DNA from: a virus
Strand: one strand, 5' to 3'
IMG/VR virus record: IMGVR_UViG_3300006086_000023
Location: 1-30,620 of that record
DNA: 30,620 nucleotides
Made by a program: the position numbers and the translations under genes. Below are positions 7,931 through 17,100 of the stretch, one piece after another. The first letter of the stretch is position 1, and each line of letters starts with the position of its first letter. The notes under the pieces are model-generated. The model searched no databases. It saw nothing but the letters and a program-made list of their open reading frames with translations, and was not told where the DNA came from.

Positions 7931-8224
7931 ATGGCTCGTGGTGGAGTAGCACTTTGTGTGAACGTCAACGTAGTGGCGAACCAACCGCCCATTTCATGGG
8001 TGGGTGGACGTACGACCTTGGTGATTTGCGCAACCACGTATCCCGCGGCCTGCAACCTTCAATTGCAGATGCAGAACGGGAACTGGATTAATATTACGGC
8101 CTCTAGCGTAAGCCAAGACAGCTCCACGGTGTACGATCTTCCCGCAGGCCAGTATCGCATGGCAATGGCCGGCGGAACGGCGGCCGGGCTCTACGCTTCT
8201 CTGGTATCGGTGGCGTACACGTAA
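7931..8224 (+). CDS. Small beta-rich virion-type protein
   Basis: A 97-residue protein preceded by AAGGAG at 7920-7925. The sequence alternates short beta-prone blocks: TTLVICATTY, NLQLQMQNGNWINIT, then STVYDLPAGQYRMAMAGG and a terminal LYASLVSVAYT. The 'LPAGQYR' turn is common in small beta-sandwich proteins of phage capsids and fibres. It resembles in layout, not in obvious identity, the 118-residue protein at 19048-19404. No known family can be named with confidence. The next gene starts 24 bases after its stop. Confidence 0.6.
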   Translation: MARGGVALCVNVNVVANQPPISWVGGRTTLVICATTYPAACNLQLQMQNGNWINITASSVSQDSSTVYDLPAGQYRMAMAGGTAAGLYASLVSVAYT

Positions 8225-8248
8225 GGAGGAAGGGAGCATTGATCGGAC

Positions 8249-8899
8249 ATGGCGTCTACCACAACTCAGACCACGATCATCAATCGCGCCCTTCAGCTTC
8301 TAGGCTATAAGCCGGTCGGTTCCATAAGCGACAATGACCGCGGCGCGCGCGCGATGAACCGCGCGTATTACCCCGTCCTCGAGGCCATGCTGCGCGAGAA
8401 TTTTTGGTCGTTCTCGATCAAGCGCGCCATCATCGCGGCCGCGGGCACGCCGCCCATTTTCGGCAAGGCGAATTATTTCTCCCTCCCCGGGGATTTCATC
8501 ATGATTGCGCCGCCCGATCAGTATACCTCGTACACCCTCGGGGCCATTCCCGCGGGTTTGATCCCCGGCGGCCCCAATACTGGCGTGACCTATACCGATT
8601 GGCAAATTGAGAATATGCCGGCCGGCGGACAAGCTATCGCTAGCGATCAGCAGGGGCCGCTCTACTTGCGGTACGTGAGCAGCGCGATCACCGAGGCCAA
8701 TTTCGATCCTTCTTTTGCCGAAGCTTTCGCGGCCTGCCTCGCCATGGATACTTGCGAGGAGCTCACGCAGAGCAATACCAAGATGGCTACGGCGGAGAAG
8801 ATGCACGACGACGCGATCAATCTCGCTAAGAAGCGTAACGCCTTCGAGGAAATGCCCGTACAGCCGCCGATCGACGCCTGGATACTGGTGAGGTGGTAG
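8249..8899 (+). CDS. Tail tubular protein A / head-tail adaptor (T7 gp11-like)
   Basis: A 216-residue protein. The N-terminus (INRALQLLGYKPVGSISDND, residues 11-30, then NRAYYPVLEAMLRENFWSFSIKRA) is the hallmark of podovirus tail adaptors of the T7 gp11/P22 gp4 type: 'N.AL..LG...i......d..a......y...r...L....W.fa..ra'. The centre has FSLPGDFI, a typical 'y.LP.Dfi' strand. The C-terminal AACLAMDTCEELTQ and following helix also fit. It would form the ring below the portal that receives the nozzle. The ribosome site GGGAG near 8232 is a little distant; a stop codon in frame at 8240-8242 rules out an earlier start. Length agrees with the family (about 190-220). Confidence 0.85.
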   Translation: MASTTTQTTIINRALQLLGYKPVGSISDNDRGARAMNRAYYPVLEAMLRENFWSFSIKRAIIAAAGTPPIFGKANYFSLPGDFIMIAPPDQYTSYTLGAIPAGLIPGGPNTGVTYTDWQIENMPAGGQAIASDQQGPLYLRYVSSAITEANFDPSFAEAFAACLAMDTCEELTQSNTKMATAEKMHDDAINLAKKRNAFEEMPVQPPIDAWILVRW

Positions 8900-8902
8900 G
8901 CC

Positions 8903-11455
8903 GTGCCCAAAGCCGCACTAGCACAAACCGGATTTAACACGGGGGAAGTCTCCCCGCTGTGCTATGGCGTATTTGATAACCCCCGGTACAAAAAAGGGCT
9001 CGCGGTTGGGCTAAACTATATCCCCACTCTCCAAGGGCCGATTACGCGTCGCCCGGGGACCAAATACGTTACGAACGTAAAGGATTCCTCGAATCCTCCG
9101 GTGCTCATCCCATTTTCTTTCTCTGCCACGCAGAACTACATGCTGGAGTTCGGGGCCAATTACATTCGTTTTTACGCCAACAATGGCGTAGTGGTGAATC
9201 CGGCCGCGTCTTATCGAATTTCGGGTTCGATAAGTAATTCCGGGATTACTAGCATTTTCGGGTTCAATTTTTACGCCACGCGCGCGAATACAAACCCGCA
9301 GCCTTATGAGGCTTCTTTTTCCACTACCACCGCGGTTAGTGCCGGCGCGATTTTAGAACTTCCGTCGCCATACGCGGCGGCAGACGTATCCCTCATTCGA
9401 TGGGCACAAAACGGGGACACGCTGTACCTTGTTCATCCCAATTACCCGCCGTATAAGTTGCAGCGCCAATCGCAAATCGCATGGAAGCTTCAGCGCATTT
9501 ATCTGATCGACGGCCCTTATCTCCCCGCCAATTCTTTCGCATCTATTGGGGATAGCGTTGGCACGCAGATGCAATCGCTCACGGCGACGCCCTCTTTGGC
9601 GCAAGAACAGGCCATGACGGTAGCGGCGGCGTCTGTTTCCGGCACCAGTAACGTTGGCGGTTTGATTGGCATCACGACCGCTGCTGCGCATGGGCTCACC
9701 AGCGGGCAGAACGTTTTCCTAACGGGCGTTGGCGGCACCACAGAAGCCAATAACTGGAGTTCCTTTTTCGGCCGGACGAATAGCATCGGCCCGGGGTATT
9801 GGACGATAGTTGTTACTTCTCCCACCACGTTCACGCTATTGGGGTCTGTTTACACTAATGCGTATTCTTCTGGCGGCACCGTATATCCCGCGCTTTTCGC
9901 ACTGTCTGCCGCGCAAGAGGCCGCCGGCAGTACTCCACAAGACCTTGGGCGACCGTTCGCACTGGTGCTTAGTGGTGTACGGTATTGGGGTTATATAAAC
10001 ATCGTTTATGACGCCGCCACTATTCAAGTGGCGGCCGGCGGTACGGATATTTCTTCCCCCGTTACATACCCCACCGCGGCCACCGCCACGGAATGGTTCC
10101 TCGGCACTTGGGGCGGGAATTACACTTCCGGCACGTTTAATGGCTTTGGGTACCCCGGTTGCACCGCGTTTCATCAAAACCGGCTTTGGTATGCCGGCAA
10201 CTATAATTCTCCCCAGGAAGTGGACGCCAGCGGCTCTAATTCCTTTGAGAATTTCGCTGCCTCGGATCGCACCACACTCAATGTGCGTGATAGCGACGCC
10301 ATGTCGTTTGTGCTTTCCTCGGACGATTTGAACCCCATTCGCTGGATGGCTTCTACTGCCCAAGGACTACTCGCGGGCAATTATTCCGCCGAATGGGCGA
10401 TGACACCTTCTACTGCGGCCGAGGCACTCACCCCCACCAATTTTAACGCCCAGCAAACTTCGTTCTTTGGTTCGGCCGCCATTGCGCCGGCCAAGATTGG
10501 GAACGCAGTGATGTACGTACAGCGCGCGGCCAGGAAGCTGCGCGAGATGACATATTTCTTCTATGCCGGTACTTTCCGCTCCTCCGATCTTACCGAGATT
10601 TCGGAGCATATTTCCCTCCCCGGCTTCACCAAGATCGGAGTGCAGAAAGAGACACAGCCCCTCATTTGGTGCCTGCGCAGTGACGGTATTCTCGCGTCTC
10701 TCATTTACAACCGGGATGACGTTTCTTTATCGGTCGGTTGGACCCGCCATCAATTAGGCGGAAATTCCGATTCTCTAGGAACCCCGGCCGCGGTCCATGA
10801 TTTCGGTTTTATCCCCGATCCCGCCGTATCGTTCGATCAAATGTGGATGGTGGTAAAACGCTATATCAACGGTTCTACCATTTACACCGTTGAGTACATG
10901 ACCAAGATTTCGGACGATTCCATTGCACAGGCCGACTCCTCTCAGGGAGATTGTGGCGCGACATATAATGGCGCCCCGACCACGACTATTTCCGGGCTTA
11001 GCTGGTTGGAAGGCGAAACGGTGGGAGTTCTCACAGATGGAGGCCAACATCCGGATTGCGTAGTATCGGGCGGAAGCATTACGTTGAATTACTCTGCCTC
11101 AAAAGTGCAGGTCGGATATCGCTTTAATTCCCAAGGCCAGCTTCTTAGGGCGGAAGCGGGCGCGGCCGATGGCACCTCCATTGGTAAAACGCGTCGGCTC
11201 ACGCGCGCCGCCGTACAAATGCATCGTATCGGGGATTTGGCCCTTGGCACCTCTTTCAGTAATCTTATTCCGGTTGATTTCGCGCAGGCCGATCAGAACC
11301 AGGCCGACACTGCGGTTCCTCTCTTTTCCGGCATGATTCGGGAAGGCATCGAGAGTGCCTACGATTTTGAAAGCCAGCTTTGTTTTCAGCAATCTTCCAT
11401 GCTTCCGGGTACTATCCAGTCGATTACTTCCTTCCTTGAAGAGTTTGATTTATGA
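8903..11455 (+). CDS. Tail tubular protein B / nozzle (T7 gp12-like)
   Basis: An 850-residue protein with a GTG start at 8903, three bases after the upstream stop. The first 60 residues carry the nozzle signature: FNTGEVSPLCYGV, then NPRYKKGL..GLNYIPTLQGPITRRPGT, matching 'F..GE.sP...gr.D...Y..g...l.N.ip...G...rRpGt.f'. The remainder is beta-rich, with FHQNRLWYAG near 420-430, SFENFAA and a late PVDFAQ region, as expected of the nozzle beta-propeller and platforms. The protein would form the hexameric tube that carries the fibres and closes the channel. It overlaps the next gene by ATGA. Confidence 0.88.
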   Translation: MPKAALAQTGFNTGEVSPLCYGVFDNPRYKKGLAVGLNYIPTLQGPITRRPGTKYVTNVKDSSNPPVLIPFSFSATQNYMLEFGANYIRFYANNGVVVNPAASYRISGSISNSGITSIFGFNFYATRANTNPQPYEASFSTTTAVSAGAILELPSPYAAADVSLIRWAQNGDTLYLVHPNYPPYKLQRQSQIAWKLQRIYLIDGPYLPANSFASIGDSVGTQMQSLTATPSLAQEQAMTVAAASVSGTSNVGGLIGITTAAAHGLTSGQNVFLTGVGGTTEANNWSSFFGRTNSIGPGYWTIVVTSPTTFTLLGSVYTNAYSSGGTVYPALFALSAAQEAAGSTPQDLGRPFALVLSGVRYWGYINIVYDAATIQVAAGGTDISSPVTYPTAATATEWFLGTWGGNYTSGTFNGFGYPGCTAFHQNRLWYAGNYNSPQEVDASGSNSFENFAASDRTTLNVRDSDAMSFVLSSDDLNPIRWMASTAQGLLAGNYSAEWAMTPSTAAEALTPTNFNAQQTSFFGSAAIAPAKIGNAVMYVQRAARKLREMTYFFYAGTFRSSDLTEISEHISLPGFTKIGVQKETQPLIWCLRSDGILASLIYNRDDVSLSVGWTRHQLGGNSDSLGTPAAVHDFGFIPDPAVSFDQMWMVVKRYINGSTIYTVEYMTKISDDSIAQADSSQGDCGATYNGAPTTTISGLSWLEGETVGVLTDGGQHPDCVVSGGSITLNYSASKVQVGYRFNSQGQLLRAEAGAADGTSIGKTRRLTRAAVQMHRIGDLALGTSFSNLIPVDFAQADQNQADTAVPLFSGMIREGIESAYDFESQLCFQQSSMLPGTIQSITSFLEEFDL

Positions 11456-11898
11456 GCGCGCCCTTTCAACTAATTCCGTATCGTAGTGAGCATGTTATGC
11501 CGCTCATCGAGCAATCGATGAATAGCGATATCCGGGATTCTTATGTTGGCGGCCTAGCGCAGATGCTCGAGAAGTGTGGCGGGGTAACGGGTTTGGTGAA
11601 TGGCGTCCCCATGGTTTGCGGCGGCGTGGTCACGTTATGGGAGGGGCGCGGTTGCGTGTGGACCGTGTTCAACGAAGATTCACGCCGCTGCTTTGTTCCC
11701 GTATTCCGCGGCATCCGTAAATTTTTGCAAGAGCAGTTGAAGAATTACCGCCGCCTCGAGATCGCCGTGCCGCTTAGTTTTGAAATCGGTCACCGCCGGG
11801 CAAAGATGCTGGGCTTCAAAGTGGAGTGCCATTTGGCCCGCAAATACCTCCCCAACGGCGAAGATTGCGTGCTCTACGCTATGGTCAGGGAGGGTTAA
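11452..11898 (+). CDS. gp13-like protein with GNAT-type fold
   Basis: A 148-residue protein in the usual place of T7 gp13 (DUF2833-like), between the nozzle and the internal core proteins. Beta-strand, helix and loop order recall GNAT acetyltransferases: a GGVVTLWEG strand pair near 57-65, VWTVFNEDSRR, the helix FRGIRKFLQEQLKNY (84-98), RRLEIAVPLSF, then HRRAKMLGFKVECH, the usual 'ka..wl.kLGF......' ending. The acetyl-CoA pyrophosphate loop is not clearly preserved, so enzymatic activity is doubtful and a small virion or assembly role is likely. Its start overlaps the nozzle stop (ATGA), and its stop overlaps the next start (TAATG). Confidence 0.65.
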   Translation: MSAPFQLIPYRSEHVMPLIEQSMNSDIRDSYVGGLAQMLEKCGGVTGLVNGVPMVCGGVVTLWEGRGCVWTVFNEDSRRCFVPVFRGIRKFLQEQLKNYRRLEIAVPLSFEIGHRRAKMLGFKVECHLARKYLPNGEDCVLYAMVREG

Positions 11899-12479
11899 TG
11901 GCGGCGATTGTCGGAACCGGGCTTTCCGTATACGGAGCGATCCAACAAGGTCAAATGACCTCGGACACGCTCAATACGCAGGCGCAAAATCTCGATGCGC
12001 AGGCCAAAGAGGCGGAATCCAAGGGCCAATACGATGCCATGCGCGAGCAGCTCATTTCGGGCCAGAAAATCGGCACGTCAGTGGCCGCTTACGGCGCGAG
12101 CGGCGTTGCGGGAAATTCAGGTTCGGCGCTCGATGTGATTCAAGCGTCCCACCAAAACGCCGAACTTGACCGGATGAATATTCTCCATGGCGCCGATATT
12201 CGGGCCATCAATTACGAAAACCAAGCATCTATGGATCGCTATGGTGCTCAAAGCGCGAAGCTGGGTAGCTATTGGCAAGCGCTAGGGGCGGCCTCTCAGG
12301 GCATGGTCAAGAGCGGTTTTGGACAATCTGCGGCAGCGCCTAAAGTACAAGGCGGCGAGGGCTCAGGCCTAGATATGAGTAGCGCGGATGCCTCTGCCGC
12401 GGGCGGCGGCGAAGGCGCGTCCATGGGCGAGGCGGGGGCCGGGGCGGGAGACGCGGCCAGTATGGCGGCGTTTGCATGA
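11898..12479 (+). CDS. Internal virion / ejection protein (T7 gp14-like)
   Basis: A 193-residue protein starting at ATG 11898, which overlaps the upstream stop by one base and has AGGGAGGG at 11887-11894 just before it; the frame stays open further up (to about 11826), but no such site is seen there. The N-terminus (AIVGTGLSVYGAIQQGQM) is a hydrophobic helix like that of gp14-type ejection proteins, followed by a Gln/Ala-rich amphipathic helix (NTQAQNLDAQAKEAESKG) and the family-like GTSVAAYGASGVAGNSGSALDV stretch near 54-75. The last 50 residues are Gly/Ala/Ser/Glu-rich and probably disordered. Such proteins leave the virion first and insert in the envelope to start the DNA channel. Confidence 0.8.
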   Translation: MAAIVGTGLSVYGAIQQGQMTSDTLNTQAQNLDAQAKEAESKGQYDAMREQLISGQKIGTSVAAYGASGVAGNSGSALDVIQASHQNAELDRMNILHGADIRAINYENQASMDRYGAQSAKLGSYWQALGAASQGMVKSGFGQSAAAPKVQGGEGSGLDMSSADASAAGGGEGASMGEAGAGAGDAASMAAFA

Positions 12480-12488
12480 GGAATTTAA

Positions 12489-14141
12489 ATGCCTAGAGTA
12501 CAAGAATACACACCGGAACAGGAAGCGCAGGGGCCGGTCGGGCAAACGAGCCCGATGCTCGAGCAAGTTTCTATGTTTGGGCGCGGGATCGCCGATGCTG
12601 GCCGCGATATTCAAGACGCCGGGTCAATTCTTCGTCAGCGTCAAACTCAGGCTGAAACTTCGGATGCCTACGCCTCGGTCGCGGAACAACGCGCCCAATT
12701 CATGGATCGCATCCAGGATGAAACCGCCAAGGGCACGCTGGATGTAGGCAAAGTAAAAGACGACTACCAAAAATGGGTAGAGGATCAATACGACTCCTAT
12801 GATACGCCCGGCGGTAAAGACGCGTTCACTCGCGCTTCGGCACGTACCGGCGGCGCGCTCCTTATGTCGGCCTCCCGCGGATACGCGGCGGTTCAAGGGA
12901 AAAAAGCGGCCGATAACTTGGTGACACTGACCAATACCAATTCTAATTTGGCCATGAAAGATCCCAATTCTTTCCCGGATCTTTATTCCGCACAGACGGA
13001 GGCCATTCAGGCGCAAGTGGAATCCGGGGCGCTTACCCAGACGCAGGCCGATCAGCTCCACAAATCGGCAGGCATAGAACTCGCCAAGGGCGCCGTTCGT
13101 GGGTACATGCAATCGGACTACAACAATATCAAAGCCGGTGTAGTTTCCTCAGATGGGAAAATTGATCCCAATACGCCCGCCATGAACACGGCCATTCAAA
13201 AACTCAACGGCGGCGTTTTCGACGAATTTCTCGATTCCGACCATAAGAAAGCACTCGAGCAGGAAATCCGCCAGAATCAAAGCGCCGCGCAGACCGCGGG
13301 TATACAGGCTCTTTCGGCGAAAAAACTTGCAGTGGATGCGCAAGGTGAACAATTTAAATCGCAGGCATACGAGCAGATTCGCACCGGGAAATATGATCCC
13401 GCACAATCGGTACAGGCTTTCCGCGCGGGGCTTATCACCGCCGATGAACAGCTCAAGCTTAATCATTTAGCAGATACGCAAACCGCCGACGAATCGCCTT
13501 CCAACCCGGCCGCTTTCAACTCGCTCATGCAACGAGTTCTCTCCCCCGATAATTCCCCCGGCCACATTTCTGATCCCATGCAATTGGCGTATATGGTGAA
13601 GAAAAACGCAGAGGATCTCGGGCCGGGCTCGCAATATATCGGCAAGGGCGATTTTGATAAGCTCACGCAGGCGATCGGGATGGTTCCGGCAAACAGGGTC
13701 AATAGCTATAACGAAGCGCAACTCCTGAATCGGGCCAAGGAAACCCTCGGCACCTCGGACCCTAACGCCCACTATAAGCTGATGCAGTTCACCAACGACT
13801 TGCAGATGGCCAAGCAAAACGCCTTGCAGAGCCAGCAGCCTATCGGGCCTCTCCTCGATCCTTCCTCCAAGGATTACTTTGGGAACAAACTTCAAAAGTA
13901 CCTCGCTTCGCCCACACAAATACTGGCGGCGCAGGCAGACCAGGCCCGCGGAACCACGGTCGCGCCCACCAACATTCAAACCCAACCGGGCGTAATTCCT
14001 ACGCCGTCCACGCCGCAAAAAGCGCCGGATTTCGCGTCCATGTCTCTGGATGATCTCCGTAAATTAAATCCCTCGAGCTTAAGTGTCGAGCAGCGTAATG
14101 CCGCACGCGCGCGAGCCACACAATTGCGCGGGGGTAAATAG
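12489..14141 (+). CDS. Internal virion / ejection protein (T7 gp15-like)
   Basis: A 550-residue, almost wholly helical protein. GAGGA at 12477-12481 precedes ATG 12489. Long Gln/Ala/Asp-rich helices run from about residue 30 to 350 (SILRQRQTQAETSDAYASVA, then KALEQEIRQNQSAAQTAG), and the last 60 residues are Pro/Thr-rich linker with FASMSLDDLRKLNPSSLS, a short repeat often seen in phage internal proteins. No enzymatic motif is visible. The assignment rests on helical content, size and place between a gp14-like and a very large gp16-like gene. It would line the ejection channel. Its stop TAG shares a G with the GTG start of the next gene. Confidence 0.78.
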   Translation: MPRVQEYTPEQEAQGPVGQTSPMLEQVSMFGRGIADAGRDIQDAGSILRQRQTQAETSDAYASVAEQRAQFMDRIQDETAKGTLDVGKVKDDYQKWVEDQYDSYDTPGGKDAFTRASARTGGALLMSASRGYAAVQGKKAADNLVTLTNTNSNLAMKDPNSFPDLYSAQTEAIQAQVESGALTQTQADQLHKSAGIELAKGAVRGYMQSDYNNIKAGVVSSDGKIDPNTPAMNTAIQKLNGGVFDEFLDSDHKKALEQEIRQNQSAAQTAGIQALSAKKLAVDAQGEQFKSQAYEQIRTGKYDPAQSVQAFRAGLITADEQLKLNHLADTQTADESPSNPAAFNSLMQRVLSPDNSPGHISDPMQLAYMVKKNAEDLGPGSQYIGKGDFDKLTQAIGMVPANRVNSYNEAQLLNRAKETLGTSDPNAHYKLMQFTNDLQMAKQNALQSQQPIGPLLDPSSKDYFGNKLQKYLASPTQILAAQADQARGTTVAPTNIQTQPGVIPTPSTPQKAPDFASMSLDDLRKLNPSSLSVEQRNAARARATQLRGGK

Positions 14142-17100
14142 TGCCGGGTACTCCGCTTTCAGGCGACGTTACGGGGATGGCCCCGAGCCATCCGGTTGAT
14201 CCGGCGGCGTCGTCCATTGCGGCTGATATTAAAGCGCCCAAGGGGCCGATGCCTTCCAGTAATCCCCCCGCTCCGCCGGAACCTGCTCCGGCTCCTCAAC
14301 AGCCCCAGGATCAAGGCAATAGCCTTGGCCGTGCCCCGGCATCTAGTGATGATTGGTTGGCCCAACCGCCAGAGCAGACCCCGCCTCCCGCGGCCGCGGC
14401 GCCCTCCGGGGATGATTGGCTAAATGCTCCGCCTGAAGCTAACGGCCCTCCTCCCCCGGCGCCGCCCGCCTCACCTATGCGCCAGGTGATTGATACGAAC
14501 CTCCAGGCGCATTACGCGGCGAAGCCGGAGCCAGTCCCGGGGCAGCAACAAACCGAGCTACAGCCGGAAGACTTCTACCACGATCTTGTGGGGGGTCTCG
14601 GCCTCGGGGCTCAAAATTCTGTGGAAGGGCTTAAACTCCGCGGGAAACTGCCGGATCACATTCTTCCTGAGCACGCCGACATGGCAATGCGTATCGGGAG
14701 TATGATCGGCCAGTTTGCGGGCGACCTGCCGGCGATGGCCGCGGGTATGACGTTGGGGGGCATTGGCGGGACCATGGCGGGAGCCGCGGGCGGCGGCGCG
14801 GTGAGTTTCGTCCCCGGAGCCATAGCGGGCGGCATCGCCGGAGGAACCGCCGGGGCAGCAGCGGGGGCCTTTGCTCTGCCGGCCGCAATCCGCAAAATGT
14901 ACATCGACCACTACACCAACGGGAACATCGCCGATTCGGATAATCCAGCGCGTGAGTTTGCAGCTCGTTTTATGGCGACCTCTTGGGAAGCGATCAAGGG
15001 GGGCGCCACGGGGCTTGCCGCCAACCTAACCGGCGGCCTCGTTTCCCCGGTAGCAGGTAAAATGGCGGGCGCCGCGTCCGAGCTCGTGGCCATGACTACC
15101 GTAGGGGCTGCGCTCGAGGGCCGGCTCCCCCAACCACACGAATTTCTCGACGGCGCGCTTATGGTGGGAGGCCTTCATACCCTTGGGCATGTGGCTGGCC
15201 CTGCGGATCGGGTTGGCACGGTCGAAACCAAAATAAACGCCCCGGAAACCAAGCTCCAGAATATTTACGCCGCCACGGGCGAAACCCCCGCCGAAATCAC
15301 CGAGCAGGCTAAGACCGATGTGGGGCTGCAACAAGACCTCGTGGCGGGAAATGCGCAGGAACCGCCTCAGGCTACGCCAACCAATCTTAAGCACGAAACC
15401 GTGCAAGAGGAGCTTCCCGCAGATAGCACCGAGAAGCCGGCCGTTATCGGTACGAATACCGAGCTCGAGCCCAAGACCGCGGCCGAAGTTGGCGCCGAGC
15501 GCTTACCCCCGAAACGCCCGCCCGATCTTAGTCTAGAAACCGCATCCAAAGACGCCGAAGACGATCAATACTTCGACAGCAAGATTGCGAAGAATGGGGA
15601 AGCGCCCGGGAAATCTTGGGGCGAGCTCCGCGACGAGTTTTACACAAAAGCCGTGGATTACTTATTCCCAATGGAAAAAGCGGAAGCACTCGCTAAATCT
15701 CGTGGCGCGGATATAAACCCCGAGACTAGCTCGGTGAATGAAATGCGCCAAGGTCGCGCGTTCGGAGATACCGCCAACAAAATTACGTCTGAGGGATTAC
15801 CAGATAAAGACGGAAATTTCACCGGCGACAGCCCCGATAAAATTTTTAAAGACATGGACAATGCGGGGCTGGATAAAAACCAGTTCCGTCGGTATGCCAT
15901 GGCCGCAGACGCCCTTGCCGATACCGAGCATGAATCTGGGCTAGATTTAGACCGCGCTCAACGGATTGTTCAAAAATACGAGCCACAATACAAAGAGTTC
16001 AATGACCGCCTCAATGGGTTCCGAAAACAACTTCTTCAATGGGGCGTGGATAACGGGCGGTACACTCAAGAGCAAGCGGATACTTGGAGCGCAAATGACG
16101 CCTATTCCCCACGCAAACGCGCTTTTGAAGCGGATATGTGGGGCGAGGAGCAAGGCCCCGGCGCCCGCGGCATCAAGGAGCGCGTAGGTTCCACGCGCGA
16201 TATCATAGATCCGTTGGCGCAAACTTTAGCCGATACGCAGCGCATGGTCAAAGACGTGCTCATAAATAAATCACGTAGCACCTTTGTGGGCAATATGCTC
16301 GAAGGTAATCTCGTGGACGTGGATGGTAAGTGGGCGGAAACCGCCGTTCAACCCGTTTTAAAAGTTGTAACCCAAGAGGGCGCTCTCGAGAAGAACCAAA
16401 TCGCCGTGTATCGTGACGGTGAGCGCCAGGTATACGAAGGCTCGCCTTTACTCGTAGATTCCCTAAAGCGCCTCGATGGTAATCCCGGGGCAATGGATCT
16501 TACCTCCCAAGTGCTCCGCGGGTTTACCAATCTTGTGCGATTGGGCGTGGTAAGTAATCCGGCATTTGGTGCCGCGCACTTTATCCGCGGTCAAATCATG
16601 GCGGGGGTAAATTCCACCACGGGGCTCGTTCCATTTGTCCATCCCGCGATGGCTCTCGCGGATATGATGCGAAATCCGGACGATTTCAAAAAGTTTATTT
16701 ACGAAGGTGGTGGAGGCGGGCGGTATCTCGATCAGAACGGCGGGTATTTAACTTCTGAGTTGGCAAAAGAAGATAATGTAAAGGCCCCCACATACGGCAA
16801 AGCGTGGAATAGCGCGCTCAATCCGCTCCATTGGTCGGAAGGTTTCATCCGTCTTACCGATACAGCCACTAAGTTTTCTGAATATCAACGGAGCCTTGAA
16901 GGGTACGCCACCGGCGGCGGATTTAAGGGATTGCTCAATAACGTGAAAAACGTAATTAGCGGCCCTGATGAAGCACGCGCCACCGGCCCGCAAGAGGCGT
17001 TGCAAAACTCCCGCATGGTAACTCCCGACTACTCTAACGTGGGCCTACAGCAATCCGTGCTACGCACAGGGGTGGCGTTCATTGGTGCGCACATAAACTC